Source of the DNA: an uncultured Eubacteriales bacterium | Lineage (GTDB): Bacteria > Bacillota > Clostridia > Tissierellales > Peptoniphilaceae | NCBI GenBank assembly: GCA_900540185.1 | Contig: UQFH01000002.1 | Span: 1 to 64,000 of the forward strand | Direction of reading: 5' to 3' | Length of the DNA: 64,000 nucleotides | Shown here: in pieces, positions 16,344-24,643 of the stretch | Numbering within the stretch: position 1 is the stretch's first letter | Layout of the letters: each line of letters opens with the position of its first letter | The notes under the pieces: model-generated | What the model was told of the DNA's origin: nothing | What the model saw: only the letters and a program-made list of their open reading frames with translations | Databases searched by the model: none | Translations under genes and position numbers: made by a program

Positions 16344-17099
16344 CTATACATATGGAATGATAAATGGTCGATTGTTCACATAAATAATTTTTGAGTCAAT
16401 TTTATAAACTGCACTTATATTTTCGGCAGTAATAACTTTTTCGGGGGAGCCCTGTGAAACTATTTCTCCGTCACACATAAGAATTAGTTTTTCCGCATAT
16501 TGACTTGCAAGATTTAAATCATGTAAAACGATTAAAAAAGCTCGGTCTTCGTCGGATTTAACCAAATTCATAAGATGCAGAGTTTGGTTGATATCAAGGG
16601 CACTCACCGGTTCGTCCATAAGCATTAATTCGGGATTTTGGGCAAATGCGCGCGCTGCCATTGTCCTTGCACATTCTCCTCCGCTGATGTTTAAAATGGA
16701 ATGCTCTTTTAAATGATTTATATTCATTAAATCAATGGATTTATTTACAATGGCTTTGTCGTCATTTGAAAAACCTCCGTACCACGAGATAAAAGGATAC
16801 CTCCCCATTTTAACGGTTTCTTCGACGCTGAAATTAAATGGTGTTTTTCCCGATTGATTCATCATGGCGATGATTTTTGCGCGTTCTTTTATTTTATATT
16901 CTTTTATACTCTTACCTTTTAACAAAATCTCGCCTTTGGAAGGAGAGAGATAACCTGAAATCAGCCTCAAAAGTGTCGTTTTCCCACAACCGTTCGGACC
17001 GATTATAATAACTTTTTCACCGGCGCTTACTTTCAAATTAATATTTTTAAGAATTTGTTTTTTTCCGAAACTGAAATATAAATCTCTAACTTCTATCAT
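16344..17099 (-). CDS. ABC transporter ATP-binding protein, BtuD/FecE type
   Basis: 251 residues: Walker A IIGPNGCGKTT, a Q-loop in AMMNQSGKTPF, signature ISGGECARTMAARAF (the usual GERQRV is altered), Walker B LMLMDEPVSALD and H-loop VLHDLNLA. The YP...WYGGFSNDDK stretch is typical of iron-siderophore, heme or cobalamin importers. Its ATGA overlaps the permease stop codon, so the two are translationally coupled. Confidence 0.92.
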   Translation of the reverse strand: MIEVRDLYFSFGKKQILKNINLKVSAGEKVIIIGPNGCGKTTLLRLISGYLSPSKGEILLKGKSIKEYKIKERAKIIAMMNQSGKTPFNFSVEETVKMGRYPFISWYGGFSNDDKAIVNKSIDLMNINHLKEHSILNISGGECARTMAARAFAQNPELMLMDEPVSALDINQTLHLMNLVKSDEDRAFLIVLHDLNLASQYAEKLILMCDGEIVSQGSPEKVITAENISAVYKIDSKIIYVNNRPFIIPYV

Positions 17100-18121
17100 A
17101 TTTTTCGACTCCTTTTGTGTTTTATAAGGAGCACCAGAAATAGAGGGCCGCCTATTAAAGACGTTATGATTCCGACGGGTATTTCAAATGTGCCCAAAAT
17201 CGACCTTGCAATGGTGTCGCAAAATAACATAAACATTCCACCGAAAATCATAGACGCCGGAAGCATAAATCTATGATCAGAGCCGAATATAAGCCTAATA
17301 AAGTGAGGAACAATGAGTCCGACAAAACCTATGATGCCGCTTACAGAAACGGCGACAGAAGTTAATAGAGCACAAATGAGAAGCAAATTTCTCTTTAACT
17401 TTTTAACATCAAGCCCCATACCGACTGCTTCCTCTTCACCCATAACAAGAACGTTCAAATCCTTTCCGTGGTAAAGAGTGAGGACGAAACCGATTACGGT
17501 AGGCACCAAAATCGTCAGAACACGATCCCAACTTTTCGCATTAAAAGAACCCATAGTCCAAGTTATTATCTTCATGGCTTCGTCGTTGTGGATAAACATT
17601 ATAAGAGAAATAAAACTTGACAAAACCGAGCTGATTACAATTCCCGAAAGCAATACCGAGAAAGTATCTACACCGTTTTTTGTTCGAGATAATAAAAAAA
17701 CAATGGCGGTTATAAGTATTGCGAAAAGAAAAGCTATAATATTTACAGCCGCATATCCTCCGAACATTGCGGTGGGTAAAAATACAATTGCCAAAGTTGC
17801 ACCGAAAGCAGCGCCTGATGATACTCCCATCACATACGGATCTGCCATAGGATTTTGAAAAATTGCCTGATATGTTGCGCCCGCCATCGAAAGAAGTCCG
17901 CCCGTTAAAACCGAAAGAATTATTCTTGGCATTCGCACATTAAAAATAATAAAACGGATGGAGTCATCAGCACTGACCCCATCCATTCCCTTCTTTATCC
18001 ATTCAATTATAGAGTTTACAATAATGGAAAATTCAATTTCAACCGAACCTTTGCTAATTGCAAAAATCATCAGCAAAAGTAAACAGATTGAAGAAATGGC
18101 TAAAAATGTTTTCCTTTTCAT
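17096..18121 (-). CDS. FecCD/BtuC family permease
   Basis: 341 residues, about ten membrane helices. Diagnostic blocks include VRMPRIILSVLTGGLLSMAG, NPMADPYVMGVSSGAAFGA, and near the C-terminus GFVGLIVPHFIRLIFGSDHR. This family imports Fe-siderophores, heme or vitamin B12; the substrate cannot be fixed from the permease. Its ATG overlaps the receptor stop (TAATG) and its own stop overlaps the ATPase start. Confidence 0.94.
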   Translation of the reverse strand: MKRKTFLAISSICLLLLMIFAISKGSVEIEFSIIVNSIIEWIKKGMDGVSADDSIRFIIFNVRMPRIILSVLTGGLLSMAGATYQAIFQNPMADPYVMGVSSGAAFGATLAIVFLPTAMFGGYAAVNIIAFLFAILITAIVFLLSRTKNGVDTFSVLLSGIVISSVLSSFISLIMFIHNDEAMKIITWTMGSFNAKSWDRVLTILVPTVIGFVLTLYHGKDLNVLVMGEEEAVGMGLDVKKLKRNLLLICALLTSVAVSVSGIIGFVGLIVPHFIRLIFGSDHRFMLPASMIFGGMFMLFCDTIARSILGTFEIPVGIITSLIGGPLFLVLLIKHKRSRKI

Positions 18122-19323
18122 TAAAATTCCAAAGTTTTCAAAACTTCAGGGTGAGCAATTTTTAATAGTACCTTTAAACCATCATCAACAACTCTTCTTG
18201 AAGGTCTTGAGAAAATATCGGCGTCAATTTCAATAACGCGACCGTTTTTAACAGCACTTAAACCCTTGTATGCTTTTTCTGTCTTAAGAGCTTCTGTTGC
18301 AAAACTCGGAGTTAAAATATAATACGGATCCTTTTGAATCAACTTTTCAAGAGTATAGCTGAAACCTTCGGCATCTGTAGGAGCATTTGTGTATCCTGCT
18401 ACTGTTAAGATTCCGTTCATGAACGAATCTTTGCCGTGAGTATATTCACCGTATTGTCCCGTGCCGACAACAATATAAACTGATGGTTTTGAAAGCTTCT
18501 TTGTTTTCATTGCAACAGTTTCAAGTTTTGCATTCATTGTTGAACAAAGAGCGCGGGCTTCGTAATTTTTGTCTAAAATTAAACCGATATTCTTAATTAT
18601 CTCGTATGTTTCTTCCATAGTTTTCGGAGTATCCATAGCGATAACTTCGATGTTTGCTTTTTTTAGTTCATTTAAAACTTCTTCTTTATAGTGAGTTTGT
18701 GCAATTACAGCTGTAGGTTTAAGGCTTACAATCTTTTCAAGGCTCGGCTCTTTAAGAGAACCCACGGATGGAAGACTTAGAGCAGCTTTAGGATAATTGC
18801 AATATTCACTTCTTCCAAGAAGCATCTTTTCAGCGCCTAGATCGAAAAATGTTTCTGTGACAGACGGAGCAAGTGAAACAACCTTGTTGTGATGCTTTGT
18901 GATCGTGTAATCATTTGCTTTTACAGGAAGCTTGTTTTCAGCAAGCTTTTCAACGGCGATCGACTTTGTATTTTTATTCCAACCGACCTTATAGTTAAGC
19001 GTTTCAAATAAAACTCTTAATGGAATTAAAAGCTCATTCTTTTTTTCAATCGTCTTTGTGTCCATTGTAAATGGAGTATTGTTGACAGTGAAAACACTTG
19101 AATTTTCTTTGAAAACAAGTGTTGCATTTCCGTCGGAAATTGTGTAAGATGTTCCCTTTTTTTCAGTTTTAAGACCATAATCGGAAAGTTTTGAAAATTC
19201 AATATATGATCTTGAGTTTTGATTAATTACATCGCCCTTTTTGAAAGACAAATCTGCTGCATTAACACAGATTGAAAAAACAAACATAAGCGAAAGTAAT
19301 AGTGCTAAAAATTTCTTCTTCAT
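18121..19323 (-). CDS. Cu-amine-oxidase-N domain fused to BtuF/FepB-like binding protein
   Basis: 400 residues. The signal peptide ends in VNAA with no lipobox cysteine. Residues about 25-125 form a copper amine oxidase N-terminal-like domain (RSYIEFSKL, LLIPLRVLFETLNYKVGWN). From about 148 a class III periplasmic-binding fold follows (VVSLAPSVTETFFDLGA, GRSEYCNYP, GSLKEPSLEKIVSLKPTAVI). Gram-positive receptors of this type are normally lipoproteins, so the fused domain may be what retains this one at the envelope; that is inference. First gene of the uptake operon, RBS GGAGGAGG. Ligand likely cobalamin, heme or a siderophore. Confidence 0.88.
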   Translation of the reverse strand: MKKKFLALLLSLMFVFSICVNAADLSFKKGDVINQNSRSYIEFSKLSDYGLKTEKKGTSYTISDGNATLVFKENSSVFTVNNTPFTMDTKTIEKKNELLIPLRVLFETLNYKVGWNKNTKSIAVEKLAENKLPVKANDYTITKHHNKVVSLAPSVTETFFDLGAEKMLLGRSEYCNYPKAALSLPSVGSLKEPSLEKIVSLKPTAVIAQTHYKEEVLNELKKANIEVIAMDTPKTMEETYEIIKNIGLILDKNYEARALCSTMNAKLETVAMKTKKLSKPSVYIVVGTGQYGEYTHGKDSFMNGILTVAGYTNAPTDAEGFSYTLEKLIQKDPYYILTPSFATEALKTEKAYKGLSAVKNGRVIEIDADIFSRPSRRVVDDGLKVLLKIAHPEVLKTLEF

Positions 19324-19606
19324 AAATAACCTCCTCCGGACTTTAAAAATCCGATTTCATCATTATAATATCATATGAAAACTTAATATTCAACAAATAT
19401 TTTACACATTTACATAAAATTAAATATTAGTTACAAATCTGTAATTAAAAAATAGAGTTTGTGATTTTAAACACTGTAAAAGAATAAAATAACATGCGTT
19501 TGTAAATAAGTAATAACTAAAATGTAATAAAAATGTAAATATTGATTTTTTTGAAATATGAAAAATATATGATATAATAAAGTGGAAAGAATAGAGGTAA
19601 TGCATT

Positions 19607-20194
19607 ATGGAAAAAATTGATGAAATGAAAAACTCTCTCATGGCAATAAACTCGAAATTTGACGGATTGCGCGACGAACTGTTCAACATAATAATGGACG
19701 ACCTTGAAAAACTTTTGGAAAAAAATGCGAGCGCCGAATTTAAAAAAGGAGTCGAAGAGGGAATAAATCTTATTGAATATATGTATGAAACGGACGAAGA
19801 GGATCGCGGACTTTTCAGATTTATCGGAGAAATTCCGGAAGAAATGAAGATTGTGCCGCTGAATGACGAAAATTTTCTCGAAATGATATTGAAAGAAGTT
19901 GTAACTCCAATAATAACTATAAACGGCGACGAAGAAACGAGAAAAAACATCGAGGACTTGAACCGAAGAGAGGAAAAAAACACCGTCGACTTTATTAAGC
20001 GCGCGAATGTAGACTCGATTTTCAATTCGATTGACAGACTTCTTGACTACATCTACGAAGAATCGACCGAACTTCAGGAAATGCCGGAAAACGCAAATGA
20101 CGAATTCCACCTCGGCATAAACTATGTCTACGAATACGTCTACGCTGTCTATAAAGAACTCGAAAAAATAAGGGACAAATACATTTTAAACTAA
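19607..20194 (+). CDS. Hypothetical acidic helical protein
   Basis: 195 residues, strongly acidic, no signal peptide or membrane segment, no recognised domain. Two similar stretches, EFKKGVEEGINLIEYMYETD (about 44-64) and DEFHLGINYVYEYVYAVYKE (about 165-184), suggest an internally repeated helical unit. AGAGGT lies 8 nt before the ATG and a good terminator follows directly. Open frames on the opposite strand over the same bases lack ribosome binding sites and are rejected. Confidence 0.7.
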   Translation: MEKIDEMKNSLMAINSKFDGLRDELFNIIMDDLEKLLEKNASAEFKKGVEEGINLIEYMYETDEEDRGLFRFIGEIPEEMKIVPLNDENFLEMILKEVVTPIITINGDEETRKNIEDLNRREEKNTVDFIKRANVDSIFNSIDRLLDYIYEESTELQEMPENANDEFHLGINYVYEYVYAVYKELEKIRDKYILN

Positions 20195-20217
20195 GCTCTA
20201 GATGAGCTTTTTTTATT
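20193..20217 (+). terminator. Rho-independent terminator
   Basis: AAGCTC-tagat-GAGCTT followed by seven T residues, overlapping the stop codon of the hypothetical gene. Confidence 0.85.
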
Positions 20218-20460
20218 ACATAAATTATATAAAACAAAACGAAATACTTTTCGAAATGTAAATCATTGTTATGGAACTATTGAAAAAACAAATACAACTT
20301 GTGACTGCTATTGATTAAAATAATAGCACGCATTTAACCCTTTAAAAATGCACATTTAAAAAAATAAAAACTCTGAAAATGTGAGAAAATCGCCCTTGAC
20401 TAAAAAAATCGGTAGCGGTATCATATAATTTGTAATTTATTAAATATCAAGGAGGTCATT

Positions 20461-21306
20461 ATGACTAAAAGAATTTTATCATTAGCATTGGCAGTAGTTA
20501 TGGCTGCAACAACTTTCTCATTCAGTGCATTTGCTGCTGACAAGAAAGAAGAAAAGAAAGCTGAAACAAAAAAAGTAAGTTTATTTGAAAAATACAACAA
20601 AAACGTTTCAGACGCTTTCTCAAATGCTGCAAAAGCAAACAAAGGCGACTCAGCTTTGACACAAAAACAAAAAGAATTCATCAGCCTTTCAGTCGGAATC
20701 GCTGTAAAATGCGACGCTTGCACAAAGACACACTCAAAACTCGCAGTTCAAGCAGGTGCTACAATGGAAGAACTTGCTGAAATGGTTGGCGTTTGCGTTA
20801 TGATGGGTGGCGGACCTTCAACTGCTTTCGGAAGAGTTGCTCTTGAAACTGCAAAAGAAGCAGGCGCAAAAGAAGCTGAAAAGAAAATCGAATTAAAACC
20901 GATTACAGAATTTAAAGGCGAACTTGGCGACGACATCGTTAGCGTTAATAAACCTGAATTTGCTAAAAAATATTCATTAATCGGCAAAAACGTTATGAGA
21001 GACGGATATCTCACAGTTAAAGAAAAAGAACTTATCTCTTTAGCAATCGCTATCGCTGTAAGATGTGACGGATGCATGAAATACCACGGAGCACAATGTG
21101 CAAGAGTGGGTGTTACAGAAGCTGAACTCGCTGACCTCGTAGCATGCTGCAAAATCATGGGTGGCGGACCTGCATCACCTGCATCAAGAACAGCTATTCA
21201 AGTTTACCAAGACGAAAAAGCTGTAATGGAAAAAGAAGCTAAAGAAGCAAAAGAAGCTAAAACAGAAAAGAAAGCTGAAACAAAAACAGAAAAGAAAACA
21301 AAATAA
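20461..21306 (+). CDS. Exported protein with two AhpD-like (CMD) domains
   Basis: 281 residues with a clear signal peptide (LSLALAVVMAATTFSFSAFA) and two carboxymuconolactone decarboxylase/AhpD-like domains. Each has the redox motif: Cys84-Asp-Ala-Cys87...His91 and Cys202-Asp-Gly-Cys205...His209, with the preceding Glu (KEFISL, KELISL). A Lys/Glu/Ala tail follows. AhpD-type proteins are disulfide reductases that support peroxide defence and are normally cytoplasmic, so export is unusual; no cysteine follows the signal peptide, so it is not a lipoprotein. RBS AAGGAGG; monocistronic. Confidence 0.87.
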   Translation: MTKRILSLALAVVMAATTFSFSAFAADKKEEKKAETKKVSLFEKYNKNVSDAFSNAAKANKGDSALTQKQKEFISLSVGIAVKCDACTKTHSKLAVQAGATMEELAEMVGVCVMMGGGPSTAFGRVALETAKEAGAKEAEKKIELKPITEFKGELGDDIVSVNKPEFAKKYSLIGKNVMRDGYLTVKEKELISLAIAIAVRCDGCMKYHGAQCARVGVTEAELADLVACCKIMGGGPASPASRTAIQVYQDEKAVMEKEAKEAKEAKTEKKAETKTEKKTK

Positions 21307-21318
21307 GAATTTGTTTTG

Positions 21319-21347
21319 AAAGGTGCCTGGAGAGAGGCGCCTTTTTT
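21319..21347 (+). terminator. Rho-independent terminator
   Basis: AAGGTGCCT / AGGCGCCTT stem with a short loop and six T residues. Confidence 0.88.
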
Positions 21348-21359
21348 ATTTGCGGTTAT

Positions 21360-21487
21360 TTTATTTGCGGTTATTTTCGCTATAAATGCTTGATTCAATA
21401 TTTTAGTCGCTGCGACGTACTTACCAGTACGCCTCACTCCTAAAATATTTCATCTAAGCGTTTCTCATCGAAAATTCCTCGCAAATA
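21360..21487 (+). repeat. Interspersed hairpin repeat, family A (copy 2)
   Basis: Ends TTTGCGG / CGCAAATAA, arms AAATGCTT / AAGCGTTT and AATATTTTAG / CTAAAATATT, central stem CGTACT-tacc-AGTACG (21416-21431). It begins immediately after the terminator of the preceding gene. Confidence 0.85.
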
Positions 21488-21584
21488 ACGGTGTATGTAG
21501 GGGAAAAATTTTTTGATTTTTCAAAACTTACCGTTGTTAATATTTTTATATATTATATGTACACATAAATGGGCGGCGCAAACG

Positions 21585-21757
21585 TTATAGCCCTAACCCG
21601 TGCTTTTTGATTTGACAAAATCAAAAACACGATGGTAGGACTTATACAAAGACGTCCGACGACATTTCGACGAACAGGAGAAATGAGTCGTTGACGTCGA
21701 TTGTGCATGCGCCGTTACGTTCTGGGAAGCACACAATGATGTGTAGAATCATATGTC
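21585..21757 (-). repeat. Interspersed repeat, family B (inverted copy) and adjoining module
   Basis: Reverse-complement match to 8818-8962 (CTAACCCGTGCTTTTTGATT, GACGTCCGACGACATTTCGA, GGAGAAATGAGTCG). It is followed by TGCGCCGTTACGTTCTGGGA, which recurs at 63097. No gene. Confidence 0.8.
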
Positions 21758-21837
21758 GTAAAAGTTATACGCGAAGATAAAATTTTAAGGTTAGAATAAA
21801 TTACTGTGAATGAATTATTGTTGGATGTGATTACGTT

Positions 21838-22013
21838 ATTTGTAGCGTCGGGCTACGTCTCGACGCATGAGATATAGATAAACACACGCGTATAAACAAT
21901 TTAAAAATAGATTCAAATAAACGCCGTCTGTAACGGCGACCAGTTTTTTTATCCATCGAGCAGAAATCTGTGATTTCGCCTGGAGATGAGATAAAAAGGT
22001 GTATCGCCGCCAA
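21838..22013 (+). repeat. Composite repeat E-C (copy 1)
   Basis: The E module (TTTGTAGCGTCGGGCTACGT...GACGCATGAGATATAGATAA, to 21900) is joined to the C module (ACGCCGTCTGTAACGGCGAC...GTATCGCCGCCAATA, 21919-22013). The same composite recurs at 63221-63395 with the same spacing. The C module folds: CGGCGA / TCGCCG outer arms, CATCGAGCAGAAATC / GATTTCGCCTGGAGATG inner arms. Confidence 0.85.
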
Positions 22014-22157
22014 TAAGGAAAAGTTGTGGGGTTGTAATTTACATAAATGCCATAACCGGCGCCGGGAAATTTTTATTCCTAGCGTCGTAACATATGTCGG
22101 TCGCTATGTCGCGCATTAGAATGTATAAAATATAAATAAATGTATTTTACATAAAAG

Positions 22158-22192
22158 CCCATGTTGACAAACAAAAAACATGGGCATATAAT
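22158..22192 (+). promoter_or_regulatory. tRNA-Val promoter embedded in a perfect palindrome
   Basis: TTGACA (22164-22169), 17-bp spacer, TATAAT (22187-22192). A perfect inverted repeat GCCCATGTT / AACATGGGC (22158-22166, 22178-22186) overlaps the -35 hexamer and fills most of the spacer, as an operator would; there is no T run to suggest a plus-strand terminator. Confidence 0.75.
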
Positions 22193-22207
22193 ATGTTTAT
22201 AAGATAT

Positions 22208-22284
22208 GGACTGTTAGCTCAGTTGGTTAGAGCATTGCATTCACATTGCAGGGGTCACAAGTTCGAGTCCTGTACAGTCCACCA
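22208..22284 (+). tRNA. tRNA-Val(CAC)
   Basis: Cloverleaf with acceptor GGACTGT / ACAGTCC, D arm GCTC...GAGC, anticodon loop TTCACAT (anticodon CAC, reads GTG), T loop GTTCGAGTC and encoded CCA. Confidence 0.95.
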
Positions 22285-22288
22285 ATTT

Positions 22289-22343
22289 GCGTTCCGGTTG
22301 GAGCGCTTTTTTTATGTACGGCGGAAGATCCGCCTTTTTATTT
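22289..22343 (+). terminator. Two tandem terminators after tRNA-Val
   Basis: First hairpin GCGTTCC-ggtt-GGAGCGC (one T-G pair) with seven T residues (22289-22313). Second hairpin GGCGGA-aga-TCCGCC with a T run (22321-22343). They insulate the convergent peptidase gene. Confidence 0.85.
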
Positions 22344-22349
22344 GTATAT

Positions 22350-23258
22350 TTATTTTATTTCGTTCATTATTTCTCTAAGTTTTTTTAAATTGTTTTCCTC
22401 ATATGGGCTGTGGCCGGCGGCGTCAGTTATATACAGTTCGACGTTTTCAAGTTTTTGTGCGAGGCAATATGCGCCGATCGGGCGACAGTCGATGTCGTAT
22501 CTTCCGTGCACAATATATGTTTTTATATTTTTTATTTTGTCGGCGTTTTCCAAGATGTAGTTATCCGTCGGGAAGAAGTTTTTGTTTTTAAAGTAAAAAC
22601 ATTCGTAAAATGCAAGGCTCATTTTTTGCGCGGTATATTCGTTGTTCACTTCTCCGGGAAGGAGTGTCACAAGTCCGTCTTCCCAATTTGCCCATTTTAT
22701 TGCGGCGGCTTTCTTTTTTTCTTCGTCGTCGGACATAAATATTTCGTAGTATGAGTCCACGATTTTATCCCTTTTGTTTTCCGGAAGAAAGTTTTTGTAT
22801 TCTTCGAAAAGCTCCGGGAAGTAGTAGCTTGCGCCTTCCTCATAGAGCCAATTAACATCTTCCTCTCTACCCAAAAATATTCCTCTTAAAACCAGATTTT
22901 CCACTCTTTCCGGGTGCGCGATTGCATAGAGAAGGGCGAGCGTTGAGCCGTAGCTTCCGCCGAAAACTGTCCATTTTTTTATGCCGAAATGCTCTCTAAT
23001 TTTTTCCATGTCCTCAACCGTTTGAAAAGGGGTGACATTTTTTGTTTCAAGAAACGGTGTAGATTCACCGGTTCCCCTTTGGTCGAAAAGTATGACGCGG
23101 TGATTATCGTTAAAAAATTCGAGCGATTTTTCGCCGACCGATCCTCCCGGTCCACCGTGCAAAAAAATCACGGGTGCGCCGTTTTTGTTTCCGCAATCCA
23201 AAACGTTAAGGGTGTGCGTTTCATCAACTTTCAGTTTTATTTTTTCATTAATTTTCAT
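22350..23258 (-). CDS. pip: Proline iminopeptidase (alpha/beta hydrolase)
   Basis: 302 residues, serine peptidase family S33. It has the oxyanion motif HGGPGG, nucleophile elbow GGSYGS, and a late GHS carrying the catalytic His; DQRGTGES and WANWED are typical of prolyl aminopeptidases. It removes N-terminal proline from peptides in the cytoplasm, consistent with a peptide-using anaerobe that also encodes an oligopeptide importer nearby. The frame opens earlier with TTG codons, but ATG at 23258 follows GGAGGGA. It overlaps the upstream radical SAM gene by 11 nt. Confidence 0.9.
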   Translation of the reverse strand: MKINEKIKLKVDETHTLNVLDCGNKNGAPVIFLHGGPGGSVGEKSLEFFNDNHRVILFDQRGTGESTPFLETKNVTPFQTVEDMEKIREHFGIKKWTVFGGSYGSTLALLYAIAHPERVENLVLRGIFLGREEDVNWLYEEGASYYFPELFEEYKNFLPENKRDKIVDSYYEIFMSDDEEKKKAAAIKWANWEDGLVTLLPGEVNNEYTAQKMSLAFYECFYFKNKNFFPTDNYILENADKIKNIKTYIVHGRYDIDCRPIGAYCLAQKLENVELYITDAAGHSPYEENNLKKLREIMNEIK

Positions 23259-24168
23259 TTCTCCCTCCGTCAACAAAATCTATATTTCTTCTTTTGAGTT
23301 CTTTCTGAATTGAGCTTATGACTGCGCATTTGTGTTTTGTCCAGTCAGGCACGATGAGATTTTCCCGAACCGGGTCGCCGGTGATTCGGTGGTAAACTAT
23401 GTCGCGCGGCAAAATTTCCATTCCGTCACAAACAAGATTTACATATTCCTCTTCGGTGAGTACTGGAAACGGTTTTTCGGTGTAGAGTTTTCCGAGTCTA
23501 GAGTGTTTGTCGACGTAAAGACTGTGAATTTTCACGCCGAACGGATGAAGCTCTTTTACATATTCAAATGTTTCAAGCATGTCCTCTCTCGTTTCGGTCG
23601 GAAGTCCCAAAATCATGTGCACGATGATTTTAAATCCGTCGTCAATCAGCTCGCGCGCTTTTTTGTCAAAGTATTCGTGGCTGTATCCGCGATTTATAAA
23701 ATCCAAAGTTTTTTCGTGGATGGATTGCATGCCGAGCTCAATCCAAGTTTCCGTTTTTTTATCATACTCTTTTAGAAGTTCGATTCTTTCAAGGTCCATA
23801 CAGTCCGCTCTCGTCGCAATGTCGAGTCCCACGATGTCTTTGTCAGAAAGCGCTTCGTCGTAGATTTTTCGAAGCTTCGGCACAGGTTTATATGTGTTTG
23901 TAAAGTTTTGAAAATACGCGATGTATTTTTCGACTTTCCACTTTCCGCCGTACATAGTTTTTTGGTGCGCGATTTGCTCAGAAATAGTTTTTGCGCCGAT
24001 GCAACCTGCAAATTCACCGCTTCCTCTTTCGGAGCAGTAGATGCATCCCAAGTTGCTCAAAGTTCCGTCTCTGTTTGGACATGTGAAGCCACCGTCAAGA
24101 CAGACTTTTCCGACTTTAACTCCAAATTTATTTTTTAAATAGCTGCTTAGTGAATAATATCTTTCCAT
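23248..24168 (-). CDS. TIGR01212 family radical SAM protein (YhcC-like)
   Basis: 306 residues. The iron-sulfur site is CX11CX2C: Cys30, Cys42, Cys45 (GGFTCPNRDGT and GCIYCSERG), the spacing characteristic of the YhcC/TIGR01212 family rather than the usual CX3CX2C. Elp3-like features include DKDIVGLDIATRADCM, WIELGMQSIHEKTLDFINRG and HMILGLPTETREDMLETF. Substrate uncertain. Translationally coupled to pip. Confidence 0.9.
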   Translation of the reverse strand: MERYYSLSSYLKNKFGVKVGKVCLDGGFTCPNRDGTLSNLGCIYCSERGSGEFAGCIGAKTISEQIAHQKTMYGGKWKVEKYIAYFQNFTNTYKPVPKLRKIYDEALSDKDIVGLDIATRADCMDLERIELLKEYDKKTETWIELGMQSIHEKTLDFINRGYSHEYFDKKARELIDDGFKIIVHMILGLPTETREDMLETFEYVKELHPFGVKIHSLYVDKHSRLGKLYTEKPFPVLTEEEYVNLVCDGMEILPRDIVYHRITGDPVRENLIVPDWTKHKCAVISSIQKELKRRNIDFVDGGRNEN

Positions 24169-24251
24169 ATTTAAATTATACTACAAAGTTTTAAATATTC
24201 ATAATTCGAATAAATTTTTATAAATAGCTGTTATTTTTTAGAAAATGGGGG

Positions 24252-24292
24252 TATAATATAAATAGTTAGCACTCACCGATAGAGATTGCTAA
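24252..24292 (+). promoter_or_regulatory. groESL promoter (-10) and CIRCE operator
   Basis: TATAAT at 24252-24257, then TTAGCACTC-N9-GATTGCTAA at 24266-24292. The consensus is TTAGCACTC-N9-GAGTGCTAA, so the right arm has one mismatch. This is the HrcA repressor site; heat-shock derepression is established for it. The -35 is weak (TGTTAT near 24229). hrcA is not in the window. Confidence 0.9.
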
Positions 24293-24297
24293 TAATG

Positions 24298-24324
24298 AAA
24301 CTCTAATTACTGAAATTAGAGTTT
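24298..24324 (+). other. 5' UTR hairpin of groESL
   Basis: Perfect 11-bp stem AAACTCTAATT / AATTAGAGTTT with a 5-nt loop between CIRCE and the groES ribosome binding site, with no T run. It probably protects the message 5' end. Confidence 0.6.
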
Positions 24325-24348
24325 ATCTATGATATGGAGGTAGTTATT

Positions 24349-24630
24349 ATGCAAATTAAACCACTTGGTGACAGAATTTTAATTGAAAAGGTTGAAGCTG
24401 AAGAAAAGACGGCCGGTGGAATTGTTCTTCCGACAAGTGCACAAGAACAACCGTCAATTGCAAATGTTATTGCAATAAGTGAAGAAATTCAAAATGATGA
24501 AAAGAAAAAGGATTTACTTCACGTTGGCGACAAAGTTATATTTAGTAAATTTTCAGGCACTGAAGTAAAAAATGAAGGCAAAACATATTTGATAGTTAAA
24601 TGGCCTGACATTTTGGCAGTTGTAAAATAA
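24349..24630 (+). CDS. groES: Co-chaperonin GroES
   Basis: 93 residues, the normal length. It caps the GroEL ring. Typical blocks are IKPLGDRILIEKVEAEEKTAGGIVLP (in part), VGDKVIFSKFSGTEVK and YLIVKWPDILAVV. The ATG at 24349 follows GGAGG by 8 nt; an in-frame ATG 15 nt earlier overlaps that site and is rejected. groEL follows by 13 nt. Confidence 0.97.
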   Translation: MQIKPLGDRILIEKVEAEEKTAGGIVLPTSAQEQPSIANVIAISEEIQNDEKKKDLLHVGDKVIFSKFSGTEVKNEGKTYLIVKWPDILAVVK

Positions 24631-24643
24631 GGGGGAGATAATT

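Noticed and set aside
19324..19606. Cobalamin riboswitch upstream of the BtuCDF-type operon
   Set aside because: No B12-box-like sequence on the minus strand; the leader is short and AT-rich, so the substrate cannot be set to B12.
19420..20110. Minus-strand open frames of about 200 codons
   Set aside because: Phe/Ser/Tyr-rich antisense of the acidic 195-residue gene, which has the ribosome binding site and terminator.
22193..22378. 61-codon open frame on the plus strand
   Set aside because: It is a translation of tRNA-Val and its terminators.
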